In this document: positions 9,415-19,850 of the stretch, one piece after another
How positions within the stretch are numbered: position 1 is the first letter of the stretch
Layout of the letters: each line of letters opens with the position of its first letter
From: an uncultured Prevotellaceae bacterium
GTDB lineage: Bacteria; Bacteroidota; Bacteroidia; Bacteroidales; Bacteroidaceae
Assembly: GCA_902774795.1 (NCBI GenBank)
Contig: CACYKA010000022.1
Coordinates: forward strand, 1-64,000
DNA: 64,000 nucleotides
Reading direction: 5' to 3'
Translations under genes and position numbers: made by a program
Notes under the pieces: generated by a model
Told to the model about the DNA's origin: nothing
Seen by the model: only the letters and a program-made list of their open reading frames with translations
Databases searched by the model: none

Positions 9415-10052
9415 TCCGACGCTTTCCTGAACTTATCCATCAACCAGTCTTTCTGTTCCGAAATCGTCATGTGGCTGTTATCAAGCAGTATAGCATCAGG
9501 AGCTTGTCTCAGGGGACTTACTTCACGATGCGAATCAATATAGTCACGCTCCTGAACATTCTTCAGAATCTCCTCATAATCTGCAGGCATACCTTTTTCT
9601 TTCAGTTCATCATAACGTCTTTGAGCCCGAACTTCTGCACTGGCAGTAACAAACACCTTCAGTTCTGCATCAGGGAATACTGTCGTACCAATATCGCGAC
9701 CGTCCATCACGACACCCTTGTTCTTACCCATTTCGCGCTGCTTCTCTACCATTGCCTCCCTAACGAAAGGTATTGTGGCAACCATACTGACATTGTTGCT
9801 CACCTCGATAGAACGAATCTGAGGGTCAAGGTTCCTGAGGTCAATATCTATATCATTAATCACCTCTCTAAGTCCAGCCTCATCTATCTTGCCATCCTTT
9901 ATCAAATTGTTGCGCATACAATATAACGTAACCGTACGATACATTGCACCAGTATCAACGTAAATATATCCAACTTCTTTGGCAAGATCTTTTGCCATAG
10001 TGCTTTTACCACACGATGAGTGGCCGTCAATTGCTATTGTTATCTTTTTCAT
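9411..10052 (-). CDS. cmk: Cytidylate kinase
   Basis: 213 aa. It phosphorylates CMP and dCMP with ATP. The P-loop is GHSSCGKST (about 9-17), and DTGAMYR (about 33-39), [14 protein letters not shown] and [12 protein letters not shown] are all standard. The tail is linked to topB by a 4-bp overlap. The order ispH-cmk is common in Bacteroidales. The gap to ispH is filled by a TCATTCTT-type octamer array. Confidence 0.95.
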   Translation of the reverse strand: MKKITIAIDGHSSCGKSTMAKDLAKEVGYIYVDTGAMYRTVTLYCMRNNLIKDGKIDEAGLREVINDIDIDLRNLDPQIRSIEVSNNVSMVATIPFVREAMVEKQREMGKNKGVVMDGRDIGTTVFPDAELKVFVTASAEVRAQRRYDELKEKGMPADYEEILKNVQERDYIDSHREVSPLRQAPDAILLDNSHMTISEQKDWLMDKFRKASE

Positions 10053-10053
10053 T

Positions 10054-10108
10054 ATTTCATTCTTTCATTTTTTCATTCTTTCATTTTCTCATTCTTTCAT
10101 TTTCTCAA
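10054..10108. repeat. Octamer array, TCATTCTT/TCATTTTC family
   Basis: About six 8-bp units alternate tcattctt and tcatttt(t/c) between cmk and ispH. The last three ispH codons (MKE) and its stop lie inside it. Confidence 0.85.
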
Positions 10109-10979
10109 TCCTTGTCTTGCATTGTTCCATAAGCCATTTAGGCGTTGATGTCGCCCCACATATACCCACAGAATCAACGCCCTTTATCCAGCTTTCTTCT
10201 ATCTCTTCCGGACCTTCTATGAGGTAGGTGTTCGGATTCTGTTCCTTGCACGCATTATAGAGGACTTTGCCGTTACTGCTCTTTCTTCCAGAAACGAAAA
10301 GTACCAAGTCGTGCTTAGTAGCAAACTGGCAGATGTTAGGCATTCTGTTTGCAACCTGACGGCAGATGGTATCAAAACTCTGGAATGTGGCACCAGGAAC
10401 CATGTGAGCCTGACAGTAGTCTATTATACGATGGAATTCCTCAAGTGATTTGGTTGTTTGCGAATACAGGTATATATCGTGACTAAAGTCCAGTTTACCG
10501 ACATCATCAAAATGCTCTATGACAATTGCCTCACCGTCAGTCTGTCCAACCAATCCCAACACTTCTGCATGTCCGTTCTTGCCGAATATCACAATGTCTG
10601 CCTTGTTTTGGTTTTGGTTTTCGTTTTCATTTTTTTTCTTCAGTTCCTCATATCTCTTCTTGATACGTTTTTGAAGTGCCAGCACAACGGGGCAAGTCGC
10701 ATCTATGATGGTTATATTGTTTTGCTTTGCGCTGTCATAAGTTGAAGGTGGCTCACCATGAGCGCGCAATAGTACAGCCTTATCATGGAGTTTTGCGAAT
10801 TCTTCTTTGTCAATGGTCTTTAGTCCCATCTTACGCAAGCGTTCGCACTCCATTCCATTATGTACTATATCGCCCAGGCAACTCAATTGACTGCCTGTCT
10901 TCAGTATCTCCTCGGCCTTTTCTATCGCCGTGGTGACACCGAAGCAAAACCCAGACCCGCTGTCAATCTCAATTATCAT
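10089..10979 (-). CDS. ispH: 4-hydroxy-3-methylbut-2-enyl diphosphate reductase
   Basis: About 296 aa, the last step of the MEP isoprenoid pathway, using a [4Fe-4S] cluster. Cluster cysteines are seen in SGFCFGV (near the N-terminus), ATCPVV, and GICGATSTP near the C-terminus. The ATG at 10979 (MIIEIDSGSGFCFGV) is chosen over an upstream start; it overlaps the preceding GTPase by 11 bp. Odd feature: a low-complexity insert NENENQNQN near residue 120 is encoded by GTTTTG/GTTTTC hexamers, extending a normally charged helix (KKRYEELKKK). Confidence 0.94.
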   Translation of the reverse strand: MIIEIDSGSGFCFGVTTAIEKAEEILKTGSQLSCLGDIVHNGMECERLRKMGLKTIDKEEFAKLHDKAVLLRAHGEPPSTYDSAKQNNITIIDATCPVVLALQKRIKKRYEELKKKNENENQNQNKADIVIFGKNGHAEVLGLVGQTDGEAIVIEHFDDVGKLDFSHDIYLYSQTTKSLEEFHRIIDYCQAHMVPGATFQSFDTICRQVANRMPNICQFATKHDLVLFVSGRKSSNGKVLYNACKEQNPNTYLIEGPEEIEESWIKGVDSVGICGATSTPKWLMEQCKTRIEKMKE

Positions 10980-12066
10980 TATCCTTATATATTTCAAGCA
11001 GACGTGCAGCAGCCATAAACGGAGTTTTCTCACCCTGCTGTACAGCACGTTCCATATCACGTATCTGAGATTTTACTGCTGGATTATTGTAGAATCGGTT
11101 ACGGAGAGTATTCTCTATCGTCTCATACATCCAGTATTTGTTCTGGTAGTGGCGGCGAAGGTCGAAATATCCATTCTCCTTTACAAAATCAAAATACTCA
11201 TATATCATGTCCCAGATTTCTTTGATACCATATCCGTAAAAACCTGAGAAAGTAAGTACTTTTCTTTGCCATCCACTCTCTGATGGTGGAAAGAAATGCA
11301 GCGCATTCCTGAATCCCTGAGCAGCCATCTCGCAGCGCTTTACATTATCGCCATCACATTTGTTTATCACGATGCCGTCAGAAATCTCCATTATACCACG
11401 TTTGATGCCCTGCAGCTCGTCACCCGTTCCTGCCACCTGTATGAGAAGAAAGAAATCCACCATAGAGTGACATGCAGTTTCACTCTGCCCCACTCCAACG
11501 GTCTCAATAAATATCTTGTCATATCCGGCAGCTTCACATAGAATCACCGTCTCACGGGTTTTTCGTGCCACGCCTCCCAACGAACCAGCCGAGGGACTAG
11601 GGCGTATGAAAGCTTCAGGTCTCTGCGAGAGTTTCTCCATGCGGGTTTTGTCACCCAATATAGAACCCTTGCTTCTTTCTGAAGAGGGGTCTATGGCGAG
11701 AACTGCCAGTTTTCCTCCGAAGCGGTCAAGCACATGGATTCCAAATTCGTCAATTGATGTTGACTTACCCGCTCCAGGTACTCCACTAATACCAATTCGC
11801 ACAGATTTTCCTGCATATGGCAGGCAACGTTCTATTACCTGCTGAGCCTTCTCCTGATGCTCAGGTATGACACTTTCTATCAATGTTACAGCTTGCGACA
11901 GCATCGTGACATTTCCCGCCAAGATTCCATCAACTATTTCATCCACCGTATAAACCTTTCGCACGAAGCGCTTACGATTCAGATACGGATTCACGCTGGC
12001 TGGTTGCGCAATGCCATCGTTTACAACCAGCCCTTTATATTCTTCATTATTTTCAGGATGAATCAT
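10969..12066 (-). CDS. meaB: MeaB/ArgK family GTPase (methylmalonyl-CoA mutase chaperone)
   Basis: 365 aa G3E-type GTPase that loads and protects the B12 cofactor of methylmalonyl-CoA mutase. The Walker A GISGVPGAGKST is near residue 94, with AIDPSSERSKGSILGDKTRM, ETVGVGQSE and NKCDGDN following. The mutase subunits are not in this window. It ends inside the ispH start (11-bp overlap). The C10 protease gene ends 33 bp upstream with no obvious promoter or terminator between, so readthrough is possible. Confidence 0.93.
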   Translation of the reverse strand: MIHPENNEEYKGLVVNDGIAQPASVNPYLNRKRFVRKVYTVDEIVDGILAGNVTMLSQAVTLIESVIPEHQEKAQQVIERCLPYAGKSVRIGISGVPGAGKSTSIDEFGIHVLDRFGGKLAVLAIDPSSERSKGSILGDKTRMEKLSQRPEAFIRPSPSAGSLGGVARKTRETVILCEAAGYDKIFIETVGVGQSETACHSMVDFFLLIQVAGTGDELQGIKRGIMEISDGIVINKCDGDNVKRCEMAAQGFRNALHFFPPSESGWQRKVLTFSGFYGYGIKEIWDMIYEYFDFVKENGYFDLRRHYQNKYWMYETIENTLRNRFYNNPAVKSQIRDMERAVQQGEKTPFMAAARLLEIYKDNDN

Positions 12067-12099
12067 TTTATTAATAGTTAGAAATAAGCCAGAGATTTC

Positions 12100-14838
12100 T
12101 TAGTCACTTGCCACAATGATGTTTATTACCTCCTGAATGTCGGTACCGTTGACTATACCGTCTTCGTTCACGTCGCCCTTTATTCCACCAGCACCACCAG
12201 TAGTGATTTCAATCTCCTTAGTAGCAATTTCTGAGTTCTTGTAGCCTTCCTTCTTTGCGTAAGCACTTACAATGTATGTTGTGGGCAGATCCGTTTCGCT
12301 ACTTTCACTCTCTATCTCTGAAGACAGAGCAATGTTATAAACATATTTTACTTCCTCCGTCTCGCATGAGAATATCAGTTTACCATCCACGAAGTCTATA
12401 GTCGGAGTAGCACATGTCTCCAACTCACCAGCATATTCCTTCCAAGGCAGACTGCCATCCCAATAGTATGGAATCCAACCTTTCTCTTTGGCGGCAGCCA
12501 CCTGAGCGCTAGTCATCACATTCTCTTCATTCTCATTATATACAACACGCATCATACCATTTTCCACAACAGGCAAGCTATTAACGAGTGAATCCATAGC
12601 TTCGCCATATATCTGGTTCTGGTAAATGTACAGCATCGTCAATGCAACATTCTGCGACACATCAAGTTGAGTAATCTTGTTATTGTAGCAAGACAATCCT
12701 ACCAAAGCAGTATTATATGACAAGTCAATTGTGGTAAGCTGGTTATTGTAACATGACAACATTTCCAGTGCAACATTGTGTGTCACGTCAAGTGCAGTCA
12801 TCTGGTTATTGTAGCAAGACAGAGTTTTCAGCGCTTCATTCTGTGCTACATTAAGCATTGTGAGTTGGTTATTGTAACAGGACAAAGTTTCCAATGCCAG
12901 ATTCTGCGATACGTCAAGGAAGGTAAGCTGGTTATTGTCGCAGACCAGTTCAGTCAGTGCCGTAAAGAATTCTATACCTTTGAGGCTCTGAATATTCTTG
13001 TTACTTACATTAATGCTGGTAATATTCTCTAACTCCTCGTCAGTCAACACACCATCAGCGCCATACTCTTGTGACAAAAGCCAAGTGCGGAAGCTCTCGT
13101 CAGGGAAGTTGGCTTCAATGATATCAAGACCTTCCGGAGCAGGAATCTTTAATGTGAAATATCCAGGCAAATCTTTACCCTGGTCTATACGCGCATAAGT
13201 GTTATCCTCATAATTTCCGTTATATTTAGTGCCTTCTCCGCCTACAAGACTAAGACAATAATTAAACATCAACTCCGAATCCGTAACCTTGTCCATGTTC
13301 CAGTTCTCTTTTACATATATTGTCTGCAATGACGGACAATCATAGAACATAGCATACATATCCGTAACGTTATCAGTCTTAAAGTTGCTCAAGTCAAGAG
13401 AAGTAAGGCTTTCACACATCGCAAACATACCCCTCATATCCGTGACATTATCAGTATTCAGATTTTCCAGATGTTCAATCTCTGTCAGATTGGTACAGTT
13501 ATAGAACCACCACGATGTACTGGTCAGTAAATTATAACCGGCAAAAGAAGGGTCAAATACCACTTTTCTGATATCTTCATCTTTTTTCTGGTTTCCCCAA
13601 CCGTCATTCATATTCTTGGCCAGGTCGCACCTAACACCTGTCTTCTCCGAACGCTTGTTATCATAGTAGAAAGTCAGTATATTATCCTCAAGCATAGCGT
13701 AGGCATACTTCCTGTCAACAGATCCAGCCTTACCTTCAATGCCGACAATAGCATTCTGATTAAAGTTAAAACTATATCCATTTGGATTCAAGGCATTGAG
13801 CAGGAAGTATCCGTCATACAAACCTCCCCATCCCCAGTTGACATGGAAATAGTCGCTACCGGAATATCCGTCAATAATGAAACCATGACCACCAGTACCT
13901 TCTCCACCATAAATCACAGGACGGCCATTCTGTAATTCATCATAGATCTTTTGATTCCATACATCAGTAGAATAATTCTTACTGACTTCATATGCCAATC
14001 CTTCATCCTTATAGTCAAAATATTTTACAAGTGCCTGTACAACAGCAGCTTGATTTGAAGAACTACCTCCTTCATCACCTAGGTTATAGTCCATCTCAAC
14101 AGAACTTCCGCAAAGGCTCATCAAGGTTGCCATACTGGACACCGTCATATTATCCCAGTCAATAGTCGTCACGCCCCTTTCCGGAATAAGGATAGAACGT
14201 GTTTTCGTTGTATAGGCAGGAATTGCCTGTTTCGTCTTCCGAGGCCACTGGTGATAATACATTATCTGTGCCATAGCTGTTGCCACACAGCCAGTCACCG
14301 TTCTCTCTTCTTTCTCCTCTCCCGTTTGCTCATCCGTTACTTTCACCGTTGGGCAAAGGTCATTAAACGGAGTATTTTGACTCCAGTGAGTATCCAGCAT
14401 AGGCAATATCGGAGTACCTGTTACAGCAGTAAGAGAAGCAGGCTTTACATTGCTGTGGCTTTGCAGATAAGCATACTGCTCGACATACCCGTCAAGCCAC
14501 GAACGCATATTGACTGGCAATTTGCTGGCATCGTATGATCCGCTTTCTGAATATCCTAATACTGCAGGCATATTGTCATCACCGCTGACAATCACATAGC
14601 CGCCATTGTCCGGCAGGTTGATTGCATAGTAGGCATCGCGACTTTCCGCAATCGTCAATGTGGCAGAAACCGAACTTAAATTATCAGCCCCTTTAACCAT
14701 TGACCTGGCATTGTTGCCACTTTTTCCAATTACAAACTCTGCAGCCTTACGCAATGCTTCGTTCTGTGTTATCGGCGCTGCCTGCATTAAGATGACATTA
14801 AGCAGAAGCAGCATAATGAGTGTGATATTCTTTCTCAT
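12100..14838 (-). CDS. Secreted C10 (streptopain/interpain-like) protease with LRRs and dockerin-like tail
   Basis: 912 aa from the ATG at 14838 (MRKNITLIML); an upstream in-frame ATG lies beyond the promoter box. Domains: signal peptide; propeptide-like region; C10 peptidase with TGCVATAMAQ (catalytic Cys near residue 185) and GTGGHGFIIDGY (catalytic His); DUF285-type repeats (MRGMFAMCESLTSLDLSNF); leucine-rich repeats of the form LSCYNNQLTxLDVSxN; and a C-terminal dockerin-like module GDVNEDGIVNGTDIQEVIN. It probably acts extracellularly on host or microbial proteins. The same tail ends the LRR gene at 19.9 kb. No T9SS C-terminal domain is recognised. Confidence 0.9.
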   Translation of the reverse strand: MRKNITLIMLLLLNVILMQAAPITQNEALRKAAEFVIGKSGNNARSMVKGADNLSSVSATLTIAESRDAYYAINLPDNGGYVIVSGDDNMPAVLGYSESGSYDASKLPVNMRSWLDGYVEQYAYLQSHSNVKPASLTAVTGTPILPMLDTHWSQNTPFNDLCPTVKVTDEQTGEEKEERTVTGCVATAMAQIMYYHQWPRKTKQAIPAYTTKTRSILIPERGVTTIDWDNMTVSSMATLMSLCGSSVEMDYNLGDEGGSSSNQAAVVQALVKYFDYKDEGLAYEVSKNYSTDVWNQKIYDELQNGRPVIYGGEGTGGHGFIIDGYSGSDYFHVNWGWGGLYDGYFLLNALNPNGYSFNFNQNAIVGIEGKAGSVDRKYAYAMLEDNILTFYYDNKRSEKTGVRCDLAKNMNDGWGNQKKDEDIRKVVFDPSFAGYNLLTSTSWWFYNCTNLTEIEHLENLNTDNVTDMRGMFAMCESLTSLDLSNFKTDNVTDMYAMFYDCPSLQTIYVKENWNMDKVTDSELMFNYCLSLVGGEGTKYNGNYEDNTYARIDQGKDLPGYFTLKIPAPEGLDIIEANFPDESFRTWLLSQEYGADGVLTDEELENITSINVSNKNIQSLKGIEFFTALTELVCDNNQLTFLDVSQNLALETLSCYNNQLTMLNVAQNEALKTLSCYNNQMTALDVTHNVALEMLSCYNNQLTTIDLSYNTALVGLSCYNNKITQLDVSQNVALTMLYIYQNQIYGEAMDSLVNSLPVVENGMMRVVYNENEENVMTSAQVAAAKEKGWIPYYWDGSLPWKEYAGELETCATPTIDFVDGKLIFSCETEEVKYVYNIALSSEIESESSETDLPTTYIVSAYAKKEGYKNSEIATKEIEITTGGAGGIKGDVNEDGIVNGTDIQEVINIIVASD

Positions 14839-14866
14839 AATACAGTAGATATAATATTCTTGCCTG

Positions 14867-14874
14867 CAAAGGTA
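14867..14874 (-). promoter_or_regulatory. -7 box (TACCTTTG) for the C10 protease
   Basis: Minus-strand TACCTTTG about 29 bp upstream of the chosen ATG. The -33 element is not obvious. Its position supports the start at 14838. Confidence 0.6.
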
Positions 14875-14980
14875 CAATTTTTTTTTGTATGACATCATCC
14901 CTTACCTTAACAAATCGTTAAAAAAAACAAAAACTTTTCCAACAATATGGTAAATACTACACATATTATAAAAAAATTGG

Positions 14981-14988
14981 TAACTTTG
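14981..14988 (+). promoter_or_regulatory. -7 box (TAACTTTG) for the first phosphorylase
   Basis: TAACTTTG 45 bp upstream of the ATG, divergent from the protease promoter. No clear TTTG at -33. Confidence 0.5.
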
Positions 14989-15032
14989 TCGGCATAAAGT
15001 CATGTCAAACTAACATAAACAAAAGAAACATT

Positions 15033-17606
15033 ATGAAAGTAAAAGTAGGTTACACCAATGAGCCTTCATGGCGAATGCTGACAGTTAAGGCGTCCCTGCC
15101 TGATAAAATGAAGTGTCTGGATGAGATTGCACACAACATGTGGTGGGTTTGGAATTTTGAGGCACGCGACTTATTCCGCGACCTCGATCCTGAAATCTAT
15201 CATGATGTGAATCACAACCCTGTGATGCTGCTGGAGCGTCTGACCTTCGCCCGAAAAGAGGAAATCATGAAGGACAAAAAGCTGATGAAGCGCATCAATG
15301 ACGTTTACGACATGTTCCGTAAGTATATGGATGTAAAGCCTGACACAAAGCGCCCTTCTGTGGCTTACTTCTGTATGGAGTATGGCATCCACTCTGCCCT
15401 GAAGATATATAGCGGTGGTCTGGGCATGCTGGCTGGTGATTATGTGAAAGAGGCATCCGACTCTAACGTGGATATGTGCGCGGTAGGTTTCCTGTACCGA
15501 TTCGGTTATTTCACCCAGAGTCTGTCAATGGACGGACAACAGATTGCCAACTATGAGACACAGAACTTCGGTTCGCTGCCTATTGAGCGCCAACTTGACG
15601 AAGAAGGCAACCCATTGGTTATTGACGTTCCTTACACCAACTATCAGGTTCACGCTTATGTATGGCGCGTAAATGTGGGTCGTGTAAAACTCTACCTGCT
15701 TGATACTGACAATGAGCTGAATTCCGAATTCGACAAACCTATCACCCACGCCCTCTACGGTGGTGACTGGGAGAACCGTCTGAAGCAGGAGATTCTGCTC
15801 GGTATCGGTGGCATACTGCTGCTGAAGAGGCTGGGCATCAAGAAAGATATTTATCATTGCAACGAGGGTCATGCAGCTCTCTGTAACCTGCAGCGTCTGT
15901 GCGACTACATGGAGGAAGACGGGCTGAACTTCAACCAAGCTCTTGAACTGGTTCGTGCTTCAAGTCTCTATACCGTCCACACTCCTGTTCCTGCCGGTCA
16001 CGACTATTTCGAGGAGGGTCTATTCGGAAAGTATATGGGCGGCTATCCTGACAGACTGAAAATCTCCTGGGACGAATTCATCGGAATGGGACGCACCAAT
16101 CCTGATGACCACGGCGAGAAGTTCTGTATGTCCACCTTCGCCTGCAACACCTGTCAGGAGGTCAACGGCGTATCATGGCTGCACGGTGAGGTATCAAAGA
16201 AGATGTTCGCTCCTATCTGGAAAGGCTATTATCCGGAAGAGAGCCACGTTGGCTACGTCACCAATGGCGTACACTTCCCGACATGGGCTGCTGCCGAATG
16301 GCGTGACTTATACAGCAAGTATTTTGACGCCAACTTCATGGCCGACCAGTCAAATGAGGAGATATGGCACGGCATCTACAACTGTCCTGACAAAGAGATC
16401 TGGGATACACGTATGACTTTGAAGAATAAACTCTTTGAATATGTGGAGCAGCAGTTACGCAATACATGGCTCAAGAACCAGGGCGACCCACAACGAATAG
16501 TGAAGTTGCTTGACCGCTTCAACCCCAATTCTCTCGTTATAGGTTTCTGCCGCCGCTTTGCGACATACAAGCGTGCCCACCTGCTGTTTACCGACTTAGA
16601 GCGTCTTGAGCGAATCGTCAACAATCCTGAGCGTCCTGTCATCTTCCTGTTTGCAGGTAAGGCTCACCCCGCTGACGGTGCAGGCCAGGGCTTGATAAAG
16701 AGAATTTTCGAGATTTCTCAGATGTCTCAGTTCCAGGGCAAGATTATCTTCGTCGAAGACTACGACTTCCTGCTGGCACGTCGCCTCGTATCAGGTGTCG
16801 ATATATGGATGAACACGCCAACACGTCCTATGGAAGCATCAGGCACATCAGGCGAGAAAGCCGAGATGAATGGTGTCGTAAACCTCTCTGTCAAGGACGG
16901 ATGGTGGCTCGAAGGCTATCGCGAGGGTGCAGGATGGGCTCTGACTGAGAAACGCACATATCAGAATCAGAATCATCAGGACCAGCTTGATGCTGCAGCC
17001 ATCTACTATATGATTGAAAACGAGATTGCTCCACTCTACTACGACAAGGACAAGGACGGCATCTCTAAGGGATGGATTAAGGTCATAAAGAATTCTATAG
17101 CCCAGATTGCTCCTCACTACACCATGAAGCGTCAGCTCGACGACTATTATTCCAAGTTTTACGAGAAGGAGGCAAAGCGCTTCAAGGAACTGGCAAAGAA
17201 CGACTTCAAACTGGCCAAGGAAATCGCCCTTTGGAAGGAGAACGTTGCAGAACGATGGGACGGCATCAATGTTGTCAGCTGCGAGTGGGACTTCCCTGCA
17301 AGCGGTTGCGAGGCAGGACGGTCATATAAGCTGAGATACGTCATCGACGAGCAGGGCCTTAACGATGCCATAGGACTTGAGAAGGTGAATCTGTTCACCG
17401 ACAAGGATGGTAACGAGAAGATATTCTCCATAGAGCCTCTGAACATGGTCGGTAACGAAGGCAACAACTACATCTTCGAGGCAGAGCTGACACCACACCA
17501 GTTCGGAGAGTACAAGAGCGCTGTCCGTATGTATCCGAAGAACAAGAAACTGCCTCACCGTATGGACTTCTCCTACACCAAGTGGCTGGAACTCCCAAGC
17601 CTCTGA
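15033..17606 (+). CDS. glgP: Alpha-glucan (glycogen) phosphorylase, GT35, copy 1
   Basis: 857 aa. It releases glucose-1-phosphate from glycogen or maltodextrin. The N-terminal DUF3417 region ([19 protein letters not shown], about 30-48) marks the AlgP-type bacterial/archaeal branch. [41 protein letters not shown] and [17 protein letters not shown] (PLP/phosphate region, about 605-621) are present. It stands alone between divergent neighbours, unlike the near-identical paralogue at 47.4 kb, which follows glycogen synthase. The C-terminal 120 residues form a beta-rich domain. Confidence 0.94.
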   Translation: MKVKVGYTNEPSWRMLTVKASLPDKMKCLDEIAHNMWWVWNFEARDLFRDLDPEIYHDVNHNPVMLLERLTFARKEEIMKDKKLMKRINDVYDMFRKYMDVKPDTKRPSVAYFCMEYGIHSALKIYSGGLGMLAGDYVKEASDSNVDMCAVGFLYRFGYFTQSLSMDGQQIANYETQNFGSLPIERQLDEEGNPLVIDVPYTNYQVHAYVWRVNVGRVKLYLLDTDNELNSEFDKPITHALYGGDWENRLKQEILLGIGGILLLKRLGIKKDIYHCNEGHAALCNLQRLCDYMEEDGLNFNQALELVRASSLYTVHTPVPAGHDYFEEGLFGKYMGGYPDRLKISWDEFIGMGRTNPDDHGEKFCMSTFACNTCQEVNGVSWLHGEVSKKMFAPIWKGYYPEESHVGYVTNGVHFPTWAAAEWRDLYSKYFDANFMADQSNEEIWHGIYNCPDKEIWDTRMTLKNKLFEYVEQQLRNTWLKNQGDPQRIVKLLDRFNPNSLVIGFCRRFATYKRAHLLFTDLERLERIVNNPERPVIFLFAGKAHPADGAGQGLIKRIFEISQMSQFQGKIIFVEDYDFLLARRLVSGVDIWMNTPTRPMEASGTSGEKAEMNGVVNLSVKDGWWLEGYREGAGWALTEKRTYQNQNHQDQLDAAAIYYMIENEIAPLYYDKDKDGISKGWIKVIKNSIAQIAPHYTMKRQLDDYYSKFYEKEAKRFKELAKNDFKLAKEIALWKENVAERWDGINVVSCEWDFPASGCEAGRSYKLRYVIDEQGLNDAIGLEKVNLFTDKDGNEKIFSIEPLNMVGNEGNNYIFEAELTPHQFGEYKSAVRMYPKNKKLPHRMDFSYTKWLELPSL

Positions 17607-17620
17607 TGGTCATCAGGCAA

Positions 17621-18289
17621 TTAATATCCTAAGTTTTCTCCTACGAGGACCACAACATGGCGTCCCTGGTTTCTGGAGTTACGAAGGAAGTGTACGTAGC
17701 TGCATATACAGTCTGCAGAATTGCAGTTGTGGCACGTGCCGTCGATGCTACATGGTGTTTTCAGTTCAAACCGTTGAGCGTTCATGGGTGATGCTGTACC
17801 CCTTGCCCTGGAAAGGGCAGCCTCAACGGTTTGAGCAACCTTGTTCAGCCCTATCACAAAAATAACCTTCTTCGGTCCCCATGTGATAGCCGCTACACGG
17901 TTACCGTTGCCGTCGATATTCACTATCACGCCATCCTCCGATATGGCATTGGCACTCGTGAGATATACGTCGGCAGTAAAAGCCTTGAGATACATCTCCT
18001 GTTTCTCTTCAGAACTGTCCACCGCATCACGGTCAAGTACATTCAGCGTACCCCTGCTTTTCAGCATTGCCGGAATGCCCAGGTCGCGCACTGTAGCAGT
18101 GCCTCCCCAGGTCACGGTACTACCGTCGGCAATAAGTTCCGACACTTTCTTCACGGCGTCCTCACCTGTTTTGCAGTAGAACGCCTCCATATGACGGCGG
18201 TTCAGATTCTTTATCAACTTCTGAGCCAGTAGTTCATTCCTTTTCTCCTCAACTGTCGGAGCAACGTGGTCTTTTACCTGTGATGTCAT
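17621..18289 (-). CDS. LUD-domain protein (LutC/YkgG-like)
   Basis: 222 aa. The LUD fold is visible as GSTVTWGGTATVRDLGI (about 57-73), LTSANAISEDGVIVNIDGNG (about 109-128) and WGPKKVIFVIGLNKV. Relatives include LutB/LutC of lactate oxidation; solitary copies have no settled function. A C-terminal cysteine cluster (CSIDGTCHNCNSADCIC, about 181-197) may bind a metal or cluster. It converges on the phosphorylase with a 14-bp gap. Its promoter (TTTG-N20-TATTTTTG) is at 18322-18353. Confidence 0.82.
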   Translation of the reverse strand: MTSQVKDHVAPTVEEKRNELLAQKLIKNLNRRHMEAFYCKTGEDAVKKVSELIADGSTVTWGGTATVRDLGIPAMLKSRGTLNVLDRDAVDSSEEKQEMYLKAFTADVYLTSANAISEDGVIVNIDGNGNRVAAITWGPKKVIFVIGLNKVAQTVEAALSRARGTASPMNAQRFELKTPCSIDGTCHNCNSADCICSYVHFLRNSRNQGRHVVVLVGENLGY

Positions 18290-18321
18290 AATTATAAATA
18301 TTTAGATGTGATTTTGTGTCG

Positions 18322-18353
18322 CAAAAATACAAAAAGATAATATAACCACCAAA
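18322..18353 (-). promoter_or_regulatory. Promoter for the LUD-domain gene
   Basis: Minus-strand TATTTTTG (18322-18329) with TTTG (18350-18353) 20 bp upstream: a complete Bacteroidetes promoter about 33 bp from the ATG. Confidence 0.72.
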
Positions 18354-18400
18354 AATAAAGCAAAAAAAACATTTTTATTAATCACTAACCCCATCCAACT

Positions 18401-19762
18401 ATGGCAGACAAGAATGTTGACAGACGAGAATTCCTTAAGCGTATAGGAATTGGTGCAGGCTCTGCAATGATGATGATGGCTTTGGAGCCTTTCCAAGGTC
18501 TGGCAGACCCGTTACTCAAGAAAAAAGATACTGGCAACATTGCCGATGCGAACAACCCTATGACCTACCGTGTTCAGCACGGCTCAGGCAAGAAAATCTC
18601 CCTGCTTGGCTTCGGTATGATGCGCCTGCCCGACGACCAGGCTGCCGTCAACGAGATGGTCGATTACGCCATCAGTCATGGTGTGAACTATTTCGATACA
18701 GCCCCCATGTATATGGGCGGACGTTCCGAGGTTCTCACCGGCGAGGCCCTCAGCCGTTATCCGCGTGAGAAATACCATGTTGCTACAAAGATGTCAAATC
18801 AGAATTCACGCTCATGGTCCTTCGATGCCTCGAAGAGTATGTACGAGCGCTCGATGGAACGTCTTAAAGTTGACTACATCGACTACTATCTTCTCCACAG
18901 CATCGGCGGTGGCATGGATTCGCTGAAGGGACGCTTTCTTGACAATGGCATCCTCGACTTCCTGTTGAAAGAACGCGAGGCAGGCCGCATCAAGCACCTC
19001 GGTTTTTCCTATCATGGCAACGTCAATGACTTCGACTGGCTTCTCGACCGTCAGGATGAGTACAACTGGGATTTTGTTCAGATACAGATGAACTTCCTCG
19101 ACTGGCGTCATGCCTCTCTGCGCCAAGGCCGTCGTCACGATGCCGATGCCGAATACCTTTATAATAAATGTGAGAAGATGGGCGTACAATGCGTTGTCAT
19201 GGAACCCCTTCGCGGAGGTGCTTTCGGGCGCATGGCTCCGGAACTCACCGAGCAGCTCAAGGCCGTCCGTCCCGATGACAGTCCAGCAAAGTGGGCATTC
19301 CGATGGGTAGGTTCCTTTCCCAACATCCTCACCACTCTCAGCGGCATGAACCGCATGGATCATGTTGTGGAAAATATTCAGACCTTCTCACCCCTTGAGG
19401 TCTGCACTGAGAGCGAGAACAAACTCCTTGAGAAAATTGCCGACCAGATGGCAGGCATCCCCACCATTCCCTGCACCACGTGTGCTTACTGCATGCCGTG
19501 TCCCTACGGTGTGGACATACCAGGCAATTTCAGTTTCTATAACGACAAAGTCAACGACCACACCATACCCCTTCCCGACAAGGATGCCGCCGACTATGCC
19601 GAGCGTCAAACACGCTTCATAGAGCAGTATCGTGCTACCATCCCTGCCACAGCCCAGGCTAACCAGTGCGTCGATTGCGAAGCCTGCCTGCCCAAGTGTC
19701 CGCAGCAGATACGCATCCCCAACCAGATGGCCCGCATCGTCGGTACATTGAGAAAGAAGTAA
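18401..19762 (+). CDS. Tat-exported aldo/keto reductase with two ferredoxin-like cysteine clusters
   Basis: 453 aa. The N-terminus carries a twin-arginine signal (DRREFLKRIGIGAGSAMMM). An AKR TIM barrel follows, with FGMMRLP, NYFDTAPMYMGGRSE (catalytic Tyr), KMSNQ (Lys region) and LLHSIGG (His). The C-terminus has CTTCAYCMPCPYGVDIP (about 364-380) and CVDCEACLPKCPQQIRIP (about 424-441), typical of 4Fe-4S sites. This AKR-ferredoxin design is frequent in Bacteroidales; the substrate is unknown. A strong hairpin follows at 19771-19805. Confidence 0.9.
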   Translation: MADKNVDRREFLKRIGIGAGSAMMMMALEPFQGLADPLLKKKDTGNIADANNPMTYRVQHGSGKKISLLGFGMMRLPDDQAAVNEMVDYAISHGVNYFDTAPMYMGGRSEVLTGEALSRYPREKYHVATKMSNQNSRSWSFDASKSMYERSMERLKVDYIDYYLLHSIGGGMDSLKGRFLDNGILDFLLKEREAGRIKHLGFSYHGNVNDFDWLLDRQDEYNWDFVQIQMNFLDWRHASLRQGRRHDADAEYLYNKCEKMGVQCVVMEPLRGGAFGRMAPELTEQLKAVRPDDSPAKWAFRWVGSFPNILTTLSGMNRMDHVVENIQTFSPLEVCTESENKLLEKIADQMAGIPTIPCTTCAYCMPCPYGVDIPGNFSFYNDKVNDHTIPLPDKDAADYAERQTRFIEQYRATIPATAQANQCVDCEACLPKCPQQIRIPNQMARIVGTLRKK

Positions 19763-19770
19763 CAAAAGAA

Positions 19771-19805
19771 TTAAGCCCTTTGAGCATTGTACTCAAAGGG
19801 CTTAA
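19771..19805 (+). terminator. Terminator hairpin, probably bidirectional
   Basis: TAAGCCCTTTGAG / CTCAAAGGGCTTA with loop CATTGTA, followed by AACTTTT. It serves the convergent AKR gene and LRR gene. It belongs to a family of similar hairpins, also at 22341 and 37271. Confidence 0.85.
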
Positions 19806-19811
19806 ACTTTT

Positions 19812-19850
19812 AACTATAAACTGTAAACGGTAAACGGTAAACGGTAAACT
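19812..19850. repeat. Heptamer array, GTAAACG family
   Basis: tataaac, tgtaaac, then three ggtaaac copies, ending one base before the stop codon of the LRR gene (19851-19853). Confidence 0.92.
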
